A stretch of DNA of 64,000 nucleotides from UBA6055 sp965203755 (GTDB lineage: Bacteria > Chloroflexota > Anaerolineae > Aggregatilineales > Phototrophicaceae). Positions 1-8,158 of this stretch are shown piece by piece (position 1 is the first letter of the stretch; each line of letters begins with the position of its first letter). The DNA is taken from the NCBI GenBank assembly GCA_965203755.1, contig OZ241910.1, positions 744,001 through 808,000 on the forward strand. The letters are read 5' to 3'. Position numbers and translations under genes: made by a program. Below the pieces are notes generated by a model. It searched no databases. It was not told where the DNA came from and worked only from the letters and a program-made list of their open reading frames with translations.

Positions 1-2
1 GC

Positions 3-1010
3 GCCAAGCAGCTGATTCCGGTGGCGAATAAGCCAGTGCTGGTGCGGGTGATTGAAGCCATCCGCGAAGCAGAAGTCAGAGAAATCGGCATTGTCGTTGG
101 GCAGACGGCGCCGGAAATCAAAGAAGCGCTGGGGGACGGGCGCGAATGGGGGGTGGAATTGACCTATATCCCACAAGGCCGGCCGGATGGTTTGGCGCAT
201 GCGGTCAAGGTTTCCCGGGATTTCCTCCAAGATGACCCATTCGTTATGTTCCTTGGCGACAATGTGATCGAAGGCGGCATCAGCGCATTGATCGCTGACT
301 TTGCGGACAATGACTGGAACAGCCAGATCGTGCTGAAAGAAGCAGAAAACCCATCGGCTTATGGCATTGCCCAACTGCGGCTGGACGGCAGCATCGAAAA
401 GCTCATCGAAAAGCCTGAAGACCCGCCCAGCAGCCTGGCGCTGGTTGGCATTTACATGTTCGATCATCATATCTTTGAGGCGGTTGATTCGATACAGCCA
501 TCGGCTCGGGGCGAATATGAAATCACCGATGCCATCCAATGGCTGATTGACCATGGCTATACCGTCTATCCGCATATCCACAAAGGCTGGTGGATTGACA
601 CCGGCAAGCCGACGGATATGCTGGAAGCCAACAGTTATGTGCTGGAAGAGATCCGGCCGGCGATTGCCGAAAGCGCCCGGATTGACGAACGTTCGCGCGT
701 GGATCCACGGGTCACTGTGCAGCCGGGCGCCCAGATTCTCAACAGCGTTATCCGCGGCCCGACGGTCATCGGCAAAAACACCACCATCGAGAACAGCTAC
801 ATCGGGCCTTTCACCAGCATCTATCACCACTGCGAAATACGCAACTGCGAAATTGAACGCAGCATTGTTTTGGAAAACAGCCGCATCATCGATATTGACC
901 AGACCTTGCGCGACAGCCTCATCGGGCGCAGCGCCTCGGTCAAACGCAGCCGCGGCAAACCAAGCGGCATCAAGATGAATCTTGGGGACTACGGCGCGGT
1001 TTGGGTTTAG
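3..1010 (+). CDS. rmlA: Glucose-1-phosphate thymidylyltransferase, long form (5' truncated by window edge)
   Basis: Makes dTDP-glucose from dTTP and glucose 1-phosphate, the first step of dTDP-L-rhamnose and other dTDP-sugar pathways, in the cytoplasm. The frame is open back to base 3 and reads AKQLIPVANKPVL, which normally follows the N-terminal nucleotide-binding loop. The true start therefore lies before the window (about 20-25 residues missing) and the GTG at 21 is not the start. Visible signatures are FLGDNVIEGG, GEYEITDAI and TGKPTDMLEAN. They are followed by about 100 residues of hexapeptide-type left-handed beta helix (VIRGPTVIGKNTTI), which marks the long RmlA class. rmlB follows after 34 bases and rmlD is two genes on. 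No rmlC is visible in the window. Confidence 0.93.
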   Translation, partial: AKQLIPVANKPVLVRVIEAIREAEVREIGIVVGQTAPEIKEALGDGREWGVELTYIPQGRPDGLAHAVKVSRDFLQDDPFVMFLGDNVIEGGISALIADFADNDWNSQIVLKEAENPSAYGIAQLRLDGSIEKLIEKPEDPPSSLALVGIYMFDHHIFEAVDSIQPSARGEYEITDAIQWLIDHGYTVYPHIHKGWWIDTGKPTDMLEANSYVLEEIRPAIAESARIDERSRVDPRVTVQPGAQILNSVIRGPTVIGKNTTIENSYIGPFTSIYHHCEIRNCEIERSIVLENSRIIDIDQTLRDSLIGRSASVKRSRGKPSGIKMNLGDYGAVWV

Positions 1011-1044
1011 TCATGCAGCCGGAAACAGAAGCGGAGACATCAGC

Positions 1045-2073
1045 ATGAAAAATATCTTGGTCACGGGCGGCGCGGGATTTATCGGCAGCGCTTTTGTCAG
1101 GCACATGGTCAAGACCTATCCCGATTACAATATCGTCTGTTATGACAAGCTGACCTATGCCGGCAACCTTGACAATCTGCTGGAGGTTAGTGATGACGAG
1201 AATTATCGCTTTGAACGCGGCGATATCGCCGACCGTGCGACGGTGCGCCAGGCGCTGAACCGGCACCGCATCGACGCCATTGTCAACTTCGCCGCCGAAA
1301 GCCATGTAGACCGCAGCATCCTGGAGCCGGACGCCTTTATTCACACCGATGTGGTCGGAGCTTACATCCTGCTGGACGAGGGGCGCAAACATGGCATTGA
1401 CCGCTTTTGTCATGTATCCACCGATGAAGTTTATGGCGACATTGAGGCGGGGCTTTCGGGCGAAGAGGACCGATTTCTGCCAAACAGCCCCTATGCGGCC
1501 AGCAAAGCCGGCGGCGAGCTTATGGTTCGGGCTTATCATGTCACCTATGGCATCGACGCGGTGGTCACGCGCGGCAGCAACACCTATGGTCCCTATCAAT
1601 ACCCCGAAAAACTCATTCCCTTCTTCACAACCGAAGCCATTGATGACAAGCCGCTGCCGCTCTATGGCGATGGCGAACAGGTTCGCGACTGGCTTTACGT
1701 CGACGACCATGCCCGGGGGGTGGACCGGGCGCTCCATTTTGGCAAGTCGGGCGAGGCTTATAACCTTGCCGGCGAAAACCAATGTTTTAACGTGGATGTC
1801 ACCCGGCGCATCCTAAAGCTGCTGGATAAGCCGGAATCGCTGATCCGCCATGTTCCCGACCGCCAAGGGCATGACCGCCGCTATGCCATGACCGCCGAAA
1901 AAGCGCGGCGGCTTGGATGGGAGCGGCAGTTTGATTTTGACCGCGGGCTGGAAGCCACAGTGCGCTGGTATGCGGCGAATGCGTGGTGGTGGCGCAAAAT
2001 CAAAACCGGCGCCTGGCTGGATTTTTACCGGCGGCAGTATGCCGAGCGGCTGGCATTGGCGGCCCCGCGCTGA
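1045..2073 (+). CDS. rmlB: dTDP-glucose 4,6-dehydratase
   Basis: Extended SDR enzyme that converts dTDP-glucose to dTDP-4-keto-6-deoxyglucose, the branch point for rhamnose and for Fuc4NAc. The start is the ATG at 1045, preceded by GGAG, which gives 342 aa. The open frame extends upstream only into rmlA. Seen: NAD-binding GGAGFIGS at residues 8-15, the dehydratase triad STDE at 125-128, and YAASK with Tyr150 and Lys154. Length and motif order are those of a complete RmlB. It is probably co-transcribed with rmlA. Its product could also feed the wecE/wecD pair at 16.6-18.6 kb. Confidence 0.95.
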   Translation: MKNILVTGGAGFIGSAFVRHMVKTYPDYNIVCYDKLTYAGNLDNLLEVSDDENYRFERGDIADRATVRQALNRHRIDAIVNFAAESHVDRSILEPDAFIHTDVVGAYILLDEGRKHGIDRFCHVSTDEVYGDIEAGLSGEEDRFLPNSPYAASKAGGELMVRAYHVTYGIDAVVTRGSNTYGPYQYPEKLIPFFTTEAIDDKPLPLYGDGEQVRDWLYVDDHARGVDRALHFGKSGEAYNLAGENQCFNVDVTRRILKLLDKPESLIRHVPDRQGHDRRYAMTAEKARRLGWERQFDFDRGLEATVRWYAANAWWWRKIKTGAWLDFYRRQYAERLALAAPR

Positions 2074-2096
2074 TTGATCAAGCAAGCGAGGTCAAT

Positions 2097-2819
2097 TTGA
2101 AAATTGAACGATATCCGCCGCGGCAAAGACGATTCAGGGCTTGCGGCTGCGCTTTCATCATCGCTGGCATGGGCGTCATGCTTGTGGTTTTCGCGGTTTT
2201 CGCGGCGCCTATGCTGCCGGCCATCGCTTTGCGAATCGCCGGGTTCGAACCCATCACAAGCGCGATCCAGCCGGTGACGGCCGCGGCGATTCCAATAGTC
2301 CGAACCCATGCAGCAAGTCCGGCGGTGTTTCTTTCGGCTGCCGGCTTTGGTCAAATGAACCTGCCGGCTTCACCCAGCTACAGCATCAGCGCGGGCACAG
2401 ATGACAGCGGCGCTGATACTGTTCAAATCACCGTCGGCGCCGAAAATATCCGCGCGCTCTGTTTGCAGTACACTGATTTTTGCGGTGACCGCGGGAATCC
2501 TTTTCGTCGGGCGAAGATCGCGTTGGAAAGCGGCGGCGCCGTGATTGCCGGCGAGGCGTTTGTGGATGTTCTGAATGCCTGGCAGGCGATTGAACTGCGA
2601 TTATCTCTAAGCCCCGCCAATGCCATTCAGATCGACAGCGTCGGCATCGATGGCGCCCGCTACCGCATCCCCGATAACGAATTGGGGCGGCGCATCGGCG
2701 AGGTTCAGGCAGGCGTCAATCAAATGCTAAAAGGGTTATCGGCGCAGACGGACGGGAAGACCTATCCGCTTTTCGATATCATCATCACCGAAAGCCAGTT
2801 GGTCGCGGTCTTTCGCTAA
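2097..2819 (+). CDS. Hypothetical single-pass membrane/secreted protein
   Basis: Unrecognised protein of 240 aa. The chosen start is a TTG at 2097 with GCGAGG just upstream; in-frame codons further up overlap rmlB. An N-terminal basic stretch (KIERYPPRQRRFR) is followed by one strong hydrophobic segment at about residues 17-42, giving a type II anchor or uncleaved signal. The exported part of about 200 residues is rich in Ala and Ile and has two cysteines close together (CLQYTDFC). No known domain could be assigned. It sits between rmlB and rmlD in one direction, so a role in the same polysaccharide system is possible but rests on position only. Confidence 0.65.
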   Translation: MKIERYPPRQRRFRACGCAFIIAGMGVMLVVFAVFAAPMLPAIALRIAGFEPITSAIQPVTAAAIPIVRTHAASPAVFLSAAGFGQMNLPASPSYSISAGTDDSGADTVQITVGAENIRALCLQYTDFCGDRGNPFRRAKIALESGGAVIAGEAFVDVLNAWQAIELRLSLSPANAIQIDSVGIDGARYRIPDNELGRRIGEVQAGVNQMLKGLSAQTDGKTYPLFDIIITESQLVAVFR

Positions 2820-2882
2820 GGGTACAATTCGGGCAGGCGAAATCGAGCGGCTCCGCGAGATTTGGGGAGCGGGCATCCGCAG

Positions 2883-3731
2883 ATGAAGATCTTAATCACT
2901 GGCGCGGCGGGCAAGCTCGGCGCGCAGCTTAGCCGACAGCTGAATAAAGCGCATGATGTCATCGGCGCTGACCGCCGCCGATTAGATGTTGCCGACTGGG
3001 CTGGCTGCCATCAGCTAATACACGATACGGCGCCTGATATTGTCCTGCATTCGGCCGCCTGGACGGATGTGGACGGCTGCGCCCGCGATCCGCGCCAGGC
3101 GCTGGTCATCAACGGCGTCGGCGCGCACAATATCGCCGTCAGCGCGGCGCGGCTTGGCATTCCGATTCTGTATGTAAGCTCCAACGAAGTCTTTGACGGC
3201 AAGCTCAATCGACCCTACACCGAATTGGATGTCGCCAATCCGGGCAATCCATACGGTTACAGCAAATGGTATGGCGAACGGGCGGTTCGACAGAGCAATC
3301 CGCGGCATTATATCGTGCGAACGGCATGGCTGTTCGCGCATGGCGGGACGAATTTCATTCAGGCGATACAGAAGGCGGCTCAAGCCGGAAAATCGCTGCG
3401 GGTGGTGACCAATGAAGTCGCCAATCCGACTTATGCCAACGACGTCGCCAGCGCGATTGCGGCCTTAATCGAGACGCAGCGCTATGGCAGCTATCATTTT
3501 GTGAATGAAGGCGCGGTGTCCCGCTGGGACTTCGCCCGTTATGTATTAGACCAGAGCGGCTTTGGCGATACCCCCATTGAACGCATCAGCCGCCATGAGT
3601 GGCAGCGCCCCTCGCTCCCGCCTGAATATACCGAGTTGGCGAACATCGCCGGCGCGCAGATCGGGATTCGCCTGCGTCCCTGGCAGGACGGCGTGCGCGC
3701 TTTTTTGCAGGCCGAGGCCGCCATCCCATGA
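2883..3731 (+). CDS. rmlD: dTDP-4-dehydrorhamnose reductase
   Basis: Last enzyme of dTDP-L-rhamnose synthesis: NAD(P)H-dependent reduction of dTDP-4-keto-rhamnose. The ATG at 2883 begins the typical MKILITGAAGKLGAQ, with the Rossmann glycine motif at residues 7-14; the upstream in-frame GTG at 2862 is not needed. Also seen: SSNEVFDG at about 99-106, and Tyr124 with Lys128 in NPYGYSKWYGE as the SDR catalytic pair. 282 aa is normal for RmlD. The stop overlaps the start of the next glycosyltransferase by 4 bases (ATGA), which implies translational coupling. Confidence 0.93.
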   Translation: MKILITGAAGKLGAQLSRQLNKAHDVIGADRRRLDVADWAGCHQLIHDTAPDIVLHSAAWTDVDGCARDPRQALVINGVGAHNIAVSAARLGIPILYVSSNEVFDGKLNRPYTELDVANPGNPYGYSKWYGERAVRQSNPRHYIVRTAWLFAHGGTNFIQAIQKAAQAGKSLRVVTNEVANPTYANDVASAIAALIETQRYGSYHFVNEGAVSRWDFARYVLDQSGFGDTPIERISRHEWQRPSLPPEYTELANIAGAQIGIRLRPWQDGVRAFLQAEAAIP

Positions 3732-4678
3732 AGGCGCGCCTGTTCACGGTGGTTATCCCGAACTGGAACGGGCGGCGTTTTCTTAAAACCTGTCTGGATT
3801 CCCTGCGCGCCCAAACCTACCCCGCCATTGAAGTCATCATCGCTGACAACGGTTCGTCGGATGGCTCGCAAAGGTATGTCAAAGCCAATTATCCGGAAGC
3901 TGTCCTGATTGAGCTTGGGGCAAATCAAGGCTTCACCGGCGCCTGCAACATCGGCATGGAAGCCGCGCGCGGCTGCTTCATCGCTTTACTGAACAATGAC
4001 ACCGAAGTCGAGCCGAACTGGGTCGCTGAAATCGTCAATGCCTTTGACGATCACGCTGAAGTCGGAATGATAGCCAGCAAAATGCTGCTGTTTGACCAGC
4101 GCGGCCGCATTCATGCCACTGGGGATTTCTTCACTACTGATGGCCGCGCCGGGAACCGCGGCGTATGGGAAAAAGACGAAGGGCAATATGATTGCGCCGA
4201 CTATGTTTTCGCTGCCTGCGGCGGGTCATCGGCTTATCGAAAATCGATGCTCGACCAGATTGGCCTGCTCGACGATGATTATTTCTTCCTGCTGGAGGAT
4301 ATCGACCTCGCCTGGCGGGCGCAGCTTGCCGGGTACAAAGCCTTGTATGCGCCGGACGCCGTTGTTTATCATCGTCTGTCGGCCACCGGCGGCGGCGTCA
4401 TGGCCAGCTTCTATGATGGCAGAAACGCCATCTGGCTGGTTGTCAAAAACCTGCCGGCCGCGCTTTGGCGCAAATACGCCGGGCAAATCCTCATGCGGCA
4501 GGCGGGGCTGGCTTGGCAGGCGCTAAAGGCTTGGCGCGGGGCGGAAGCGCGGGCGCGTTTGCGGGGCATGGCAGCCGGATTACTGGCGATTCGGGGCGCG
4601 CTGCGGAAACGGCGGCGGATTCAGGCGGCAAAGACCGTCACGGATGATTATGTGGACAGTATGCTCACACGGCGATAA
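3728..4678 (+). CDS. Glycosyltransferase family 2, rhamnosyltransferase-like
   Basis: GT-A fold transferase of 316 aa, without the long hydrophobic segments of a membrane GT. Motifs: VVIPNWNGRRFLKTCLDSL at the N-terminus, ADNGSSDGS at about 39-47, NNDTE at 89-93 as the metal/nucleotide-sugar acidic motif, and EDIDLAWRAQLAGY as the acceptor-side ED motif. NWNG plus NNDTE is the pattern of WbbL-type dTDP-rhamnosyl transferases. Since the gene overlaps rmlD by ATGA, dTDP-rhamnose is the most likely donor (inference). The C-terminal 40 residues are Arg/Ala rich and probably peripheral to the membrane. Confidence 0.87.
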   Translation: MKARLFTVVIPNWNGRRFLKTCLDSLRAQTYPAIEVIIADNGSSDGSQRYVKANYPEAVLIELGANQGFTGACNIGMEAARGCFIALLNNDTEVEPNWVAEIVNAFDDHAEVGMIASKMLLFDQRGRIHATGDFFTTDGRAGNRGVWEKDEGQYDCADYVFAACGGSSAYRKSMLDQIGLLDDDYFFLLEDIDLAWRAQLAGYKALYAPDAVVYHRLSATGGGVMASFYDGRNAIWLVVKNLPAALWRKYAGQILMRQAGLAWQALKAWRGAEARARLRGMAAGLLAIRGALRKRRRIQAAKTVTDDYVDSMLTRR

Positions 4679-4698
4679 TGCCGGCGCTCATTTTTACA

Positions 4699-6486
4699 TC
4701 AGTCAGGCGCTGCCGGCGCATCATCCCGCGCAAAGGTGAGCAGTTTAAGGCTTTCGCCAAAGTCGCGCTCCGCCACCAGCCGCCCGCGGCCGGAAAACAC
4801 GTCCTGCAAAGCCGGCAAGCCACAGTATGCGTATTGGGGTGCGTTGCCGCGGCGGGTGGCGATCCACAGCTCGGAATAATCGTCGAACAGGGACGCCATC
4901 GCACGCGGATCGCCCTGCCGCGTCCATTTCTTAACATCACCGGCGGCCGGCTCCAGGAATAAAGCGGCCATCTGCTTGTCCAGTTCGCCAAATATCGCCA
5001 TATCATGATCATGGCGGCGCCAGTAGTAGCTGAACGGGGTACGTCCCCAGCCGGGGCAGAGCAGCAGCGCGCTGTCACTTGAAGCCGCTTGAGCCACAGT
5101 CTGCGCCACTGAATCCCAGGGTTCAGGGATCGCCCGTTCATATTGTTTCCACACCCCGTACAGATTGCACAGCAGCAGCCCAGCCAGGACGATGCGGCGC
5201 AGACCGGCGCTTGGCAGCCGCGCGAGCCCCACCCCACAGGCGACATAAAATGGTATCGACGACCATATAATCGTTCGGGCGCCAAACACTGGACGGAAGA
5301 GGGATGACGCGGCCGCCAGCATCAGCGGCAGTCCCAAGGTCCCAATGAGCGCGAACCCGACCCATTTCCAGTCTTTTCGCCGCCGCCAGCCCCACAGCGC
5401 AAGGACGCACAGCGCCGCCAGCGCGATGGTCTGTTCACGGAGGTATTCGCCGCTGCCATAAACGATAAAAAGGGTCTTTTGAAACCAGCCGAAGTCTACC
5501 GGCGCCGGCGATCCCCCCCGCTCGAGGTTCTCGACGCTGGCTGACAGCATGGAAATGTTGGGCAAATACAGCGCCAGCGCGACCATGCTGGCAGCGATGA
5601 GATTCCGCAGCCGCCGCCATCTGTACGACGGCGCGGCGGCGATGGCGACCAGAAAGATGAGCGTCGTCACCACCGGCAGCAGGAGGGCGGTATGGTGGCT
5701 GTACATCCCGCCAAGCACGGCGACAATGTACGTCGCCCACAGAAGATCGTCCTCCCCCATGCAATCGAAAGCGCCGCGCCGCCATCGCCGCCACCGGCCG
5801 CGCAGCCCTTGTCCGATGACTGCCGGCGGCCGGTCGGCCTGTCTTGAAATAATCAGCACTGCGCTCATCAGCGCCAGGCTGCAAAAGAAGGTCAGTATCG
5901 CATAGGGGATTTCCTGCGCGTAGCGAATCAGAAAGGGCGCCGCTGCTGCCAGGCAGGCCGCATACAGCCCGGCGCGCCGGCCGCGCAGCCTTTGTCCGAT
6001 GACTGCCGGCGGCCGGTCGGCCTGTCTTGAAATAATCAGCGCTGCGCTCATCAGCGCCAGGCTGCAAAAGAAGGTCAGTATCGCATACATCCGCGCTTCT
6101 TGCGCGTAGCGAATCAGAAAGGGCGCCGTTGCTGCCAGGCAGGCCGCATACAGCCCGGCGCGCCGGCCGCTCATCGTCTGACCGATGACATAGACGACCG
6201 GCACCGTGAACGTAAAGCAAAGCGCCGAGAAAGACCGCAGCCAGAACTCGCTGTCGCCGAAGGCGAACCAGACCTTCATAACCGAGAAGTAGAAAGCTCC
6301 ATGGGTTTCGCTGCTGTGCTGAACGCCCTCCACGATCCCGCGGATTGAATGCTTCGTCCAGAACCAAGTAACAGCTTCGTCGACCCACAGTGGCTGGTGC
6401 CCGAGACGGTTGACGGCCAAGCACAGTGCGGTCATCGTTATCGCCAGCAGAATCAGCCGCGTTCTTTTATCCAATTGATCAAACAT
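4699..6486 (-). CDS. GT39-type polytopic membrane glycosyltransferase with an internal tandem duplication
   Basis: Polytopic protein of the dolichyl/polyprenyl-phosphate-mannose transferase (PMT/ArnT-like) class, expected to move a sugar from a lipid carrier to a substrate on the outer face of the membrane. The start is the ATG at 6486 with AAAGGG upstream (595 aa). After the first hydrophobic helix comes PLWVDEA, with Asp36-Glu37 in the position of the catalytic acidic pair of this clan. Oddity: residues 107-168 and 169-229 are near-identical tandem copies of a two-helix unit (GLYAACLAA, RYAQE, ILTFFCSLALMS). The first has the family-like YAQEARMYA and the second has lost one residue (YAQEIPYA). 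Substrate unknown. Confidence 0.82.
   Translation of the reverse strand: MFDQLDKRTRLILLAITMTALCLAVNRLGHQPLWVDEAVTWFWTKHSIRGIVEGVQHSSETHGAFYFSVMKVWFAFGDSEFWLRSFSALCFTFTVPVVYVIGQTMSGRRAGLYAACLAATAPFLIRYAQEARMYAILTFFCSLALMSAALIISRQADRPPAVIGQRLRGRRAGLYAACLAAAAPFLIRYAQEIPYAILTFFCSLALMSAVLIISRQADRPPAVIGQGLRGRWRRWRRGAFDCMGEDDLLWATYIVAVLGGMYSHHTALLLPVVTTLIFLVAIAAAPSYRWRRLRNLIAASMVALALYLPNISMLSASVENLERGGSPAPVDFGWFQKTLFIVYGSGEYLREQTIALAALCVLALWGWRRRKDWKWVGFALIGTLGLPLMLAAASSLFRPVFGARTIIWSSIPFYVACGVGLARLPSAGLRRIVLAGLLLCNLYGVWKQYERAIPEPWDSVAQTVAQAASSDSALLLCPGWGRTPFSYYWRRHDHDMAIFGELDKQMAALFLEPAAGDVKKWTRQGDPRAMASLFDDYSELWIATRRGNAPQYAYCGLPALQDVFSGRGRLVAERDFGESLKLLTFARDDAPAAPD
5794..6162 (-). repeat. Tandem duplication of about 183-186 bp inside the membrane glycosyltransferase gene
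   Basis: Bases 5794-5976 (183 bp) and 5977-6162 (186 bp) are almost identical head-to-tail copies; the start CCGGCCGCGCAGCC recurs with an offset of 183. The longer copy carries one extra codon in the RYAQE(ARMY/IP) region. Each unit encodes two hydrophobic helices, so an even number of helices was added and downstream topology is preserved. Confidence 0.92.
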
Positions 6487-6732
6487 TGCGTTTCCCTTTG
6501 GTAAAAGGTACAGATCGCGCCAATAGCCAATAACCATCAGCCATGCTCTTTTTCGGATACATCTTATCACATAAGCCAGCTCGGTTAAAGAGGCGGATCA
6601 GCCGGTCGCGCTGCCGCGGTTTTGACGCGATTGACCGGCGCTCACGGTTGAATCGCATGGATAAATCCCGATTTTGATGTATGATAGCGGCATTGTATTT
6701 GTGTCTGGTGAATAGCCGCGGGAGACAGCCGT

Positions 6733-7470
6733 TTGACCCCTCCATTTTTAAGCATCGTGATTCCGGCGCACAATGAAGAAAGCCGACTGCCCCCCAGCCT
6801 AGCGCAGATCGACGCCTTCTTGCGGCAGCAGGATTTCAGCGCCGAGGTCATCATTGTCGAAAACGGCAGCCATGACCGCACTTATGAAGTCGCGCAAGCG
6901 CATGCCCGCGAATATGCTTATGTCCGCGCCCTGCAATCACCTCACAATCAGCGCGGCAAAGGATTGGCAGTCAAACAGGGTATGCTCGCCGCCAGCGGAG
7001 CATGGCGGTTTATCTGTGACGCCGACCTGTCGATGCGGATTGATGAACTGGTCAAATTCCTGCCGCCCGAAATTGACGGCTATGATATTATGATCGCCAG
7101 CCGCGAAGTTGCCGGGTCTGAACGCGTTGGCGAACCCGAATACCGCCATTTGATGGGACGGATCAATAATCTCATCATTAAAATGGCCGCCATCAGCGAT
7201 TTTGAAGACACGCAATGCGGCTTCAAGATGTTCAGGCAAGCTGTGGCTGAAGACCTGTTTGGCGTGCAAAGAATGAATGGCATCGGATTTGACGTCGAAC
7301 TGCTGTTCATCGCCAAGCAGCGCGGTTATGCCATCAAGGAAGTGCCGATACGATGGTATTATGATTCTTATTCCACCATGAAACTGTGGGATGACTCGAT
7401 CAAAATGCTGCAAGAAATCCGGCAAATTCGCCAAAACTGGCACCAAGGGGTCTATGACAAAAACAGCTAG
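6733..7470 (+). CDS. Glycosyltransferase family 2, dolichyl/polyprenyl-phosphate glucosyltransferase-like
   Basis: GT-A transferase of 245 aa resembling the ALG5/DPG-synthase group, which charges a polyprenyl phosphate with a hexose from a nucleotide sugar at the cytoplasmic face. The start is a TTG at 6733 with GGAGA seven bases upstream. Motifs: SIVIPAHNEESRLP at the N-terminus, VENGSHDRT at about 42-50, HNQRGKGLAVKQGM, and the metal site DAD at 96-98 (CDADLSMR). FEDTQCGFKMFR is the characteristic C-terminal block of this group. It would supply a lipid-linked sugar of the kind used by the divergent GT39 protein at 4699-6486. The end overlaps rnhB by 17 bases. Confidence 0.87.
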   Translation: MTPPFLSIVIPAHNEESRLPPSLAQIDAFLRQQDFSAEVIIVENGSHDRTYEVAQAHAREYAYVRALQSPHNQRGKGLAVKQGMLAASGAWRFICDADLSMRIDELVKFLPPEIDGYDIMIASREVAGSERVGEPEYRHLMGRINNLIIKMAAISDFEDTQCGFKMFRQAVAEDLFGVQRMNGIGFDVELLFIAKQRGYAIKEVPIRWYYDSYSTMKLWDDSIKMLQEIRQIRQNWHQGVYDKNS

Positions 7471-8158
7471 GAAATCCAAAACAGCCAGCCTCGTCCATGA
7501 ACGTCATTATTACCGACTGGGCTGTCGGGTGATCTTTGGCATAGATGAAGCCGGCCGCGGTCCATGGGCTGGGCCGGTGGCGGCCGCTGCCGTCGCCCTG
7601 CCGCTCCAGCGCAGCGACCTCGCCAAATGCCTGGCCGGCGTCCGCGACAGCAAGGCAATGAGCGCCGGCCAGCGCAGTCTGCTGGTGGACGAAATCAAGG
7701 ACATTGCCTTGGCTTGGGGTCTTGGACACAGCGGCGCCGGCGAAATCGACCGACTGGGCATTGTCGGCGCCACCAAAACAGCCATGCAGCGGGCGCTGGA
7801 TCATGCGCTCGCCGGCAGCGGCCTTGAACCTGACTGCCTGTTCCTTGATTATATGCTGCTGCCCGAACGCCGCGACATCCCGCAAGTCAGTATCGTCAGC
7901 GGCGACAGGCATTCCTTGAGCATCGCCGGCGCCAGCGTGATTGCCAAAGTATGGCGCGACGGATTCATGCTGGAGTTGGATGGGCAGTATCCGCAATATG
8001 GCTTTGCCCGGCATAAGGGCTATGGCACAGCAGCGCACCGTCAAGCATTGGAGCGGTATGGGCCCAGCCCATATCACCGCCGGCATTACAAACCGGTTCA
8101 ACAATTTCTGCATCCCGACAAGCCTGGAGCGTCACTTGAAAATCGCACTCGCGCATGA
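7454..8158 (+). CDS. rnhB: Ribonuclease HII
   Basis: Endonuclease that cuts the RNA strand at ribonucleotides embedded in DNA (ribonucleotide excision repair). The ATG at 7454 has AAGGGG immediately before it and lies inside the preceding glycosyltransferase gene. 234 aa. Catalytic DEAGRGPWAGPV with Asp31-Glu32, a third Asp in CLFLDYMLL, and the conserved GDRHSLSIAGASVIAKVWRD segment with its nearby acidic residue. The C-terminal HKGYGTAAHRQAL and GPSPYHRRHY blocks are complete. It overlaps its neighbours at both ends (17 and 23 bases), so this DNA-repair gene is embedded in a polysaccharide transcription unit. Confidence 0.95.
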   Translation: MTKTARKSKTASLVHERHYYRLGCRVIFGIDEAGRGPWAGPVAAAAVALPLQRSDLAKCLAGVRDSKAMSAGQRSLLVDEIKDIALAWGLGHSGAGEIDRLGIVGATKTAMQRALDHALAGSGLEPDCLFLDYMLLPERRDIPQVSIVSGDRHSLSIAGASVIAKVWRDGFMLELDGQYPQYGFARHKGYGTAAHRQALERYGPSPYHRRHYKPVQQFLHPDKPGASLENRTRA

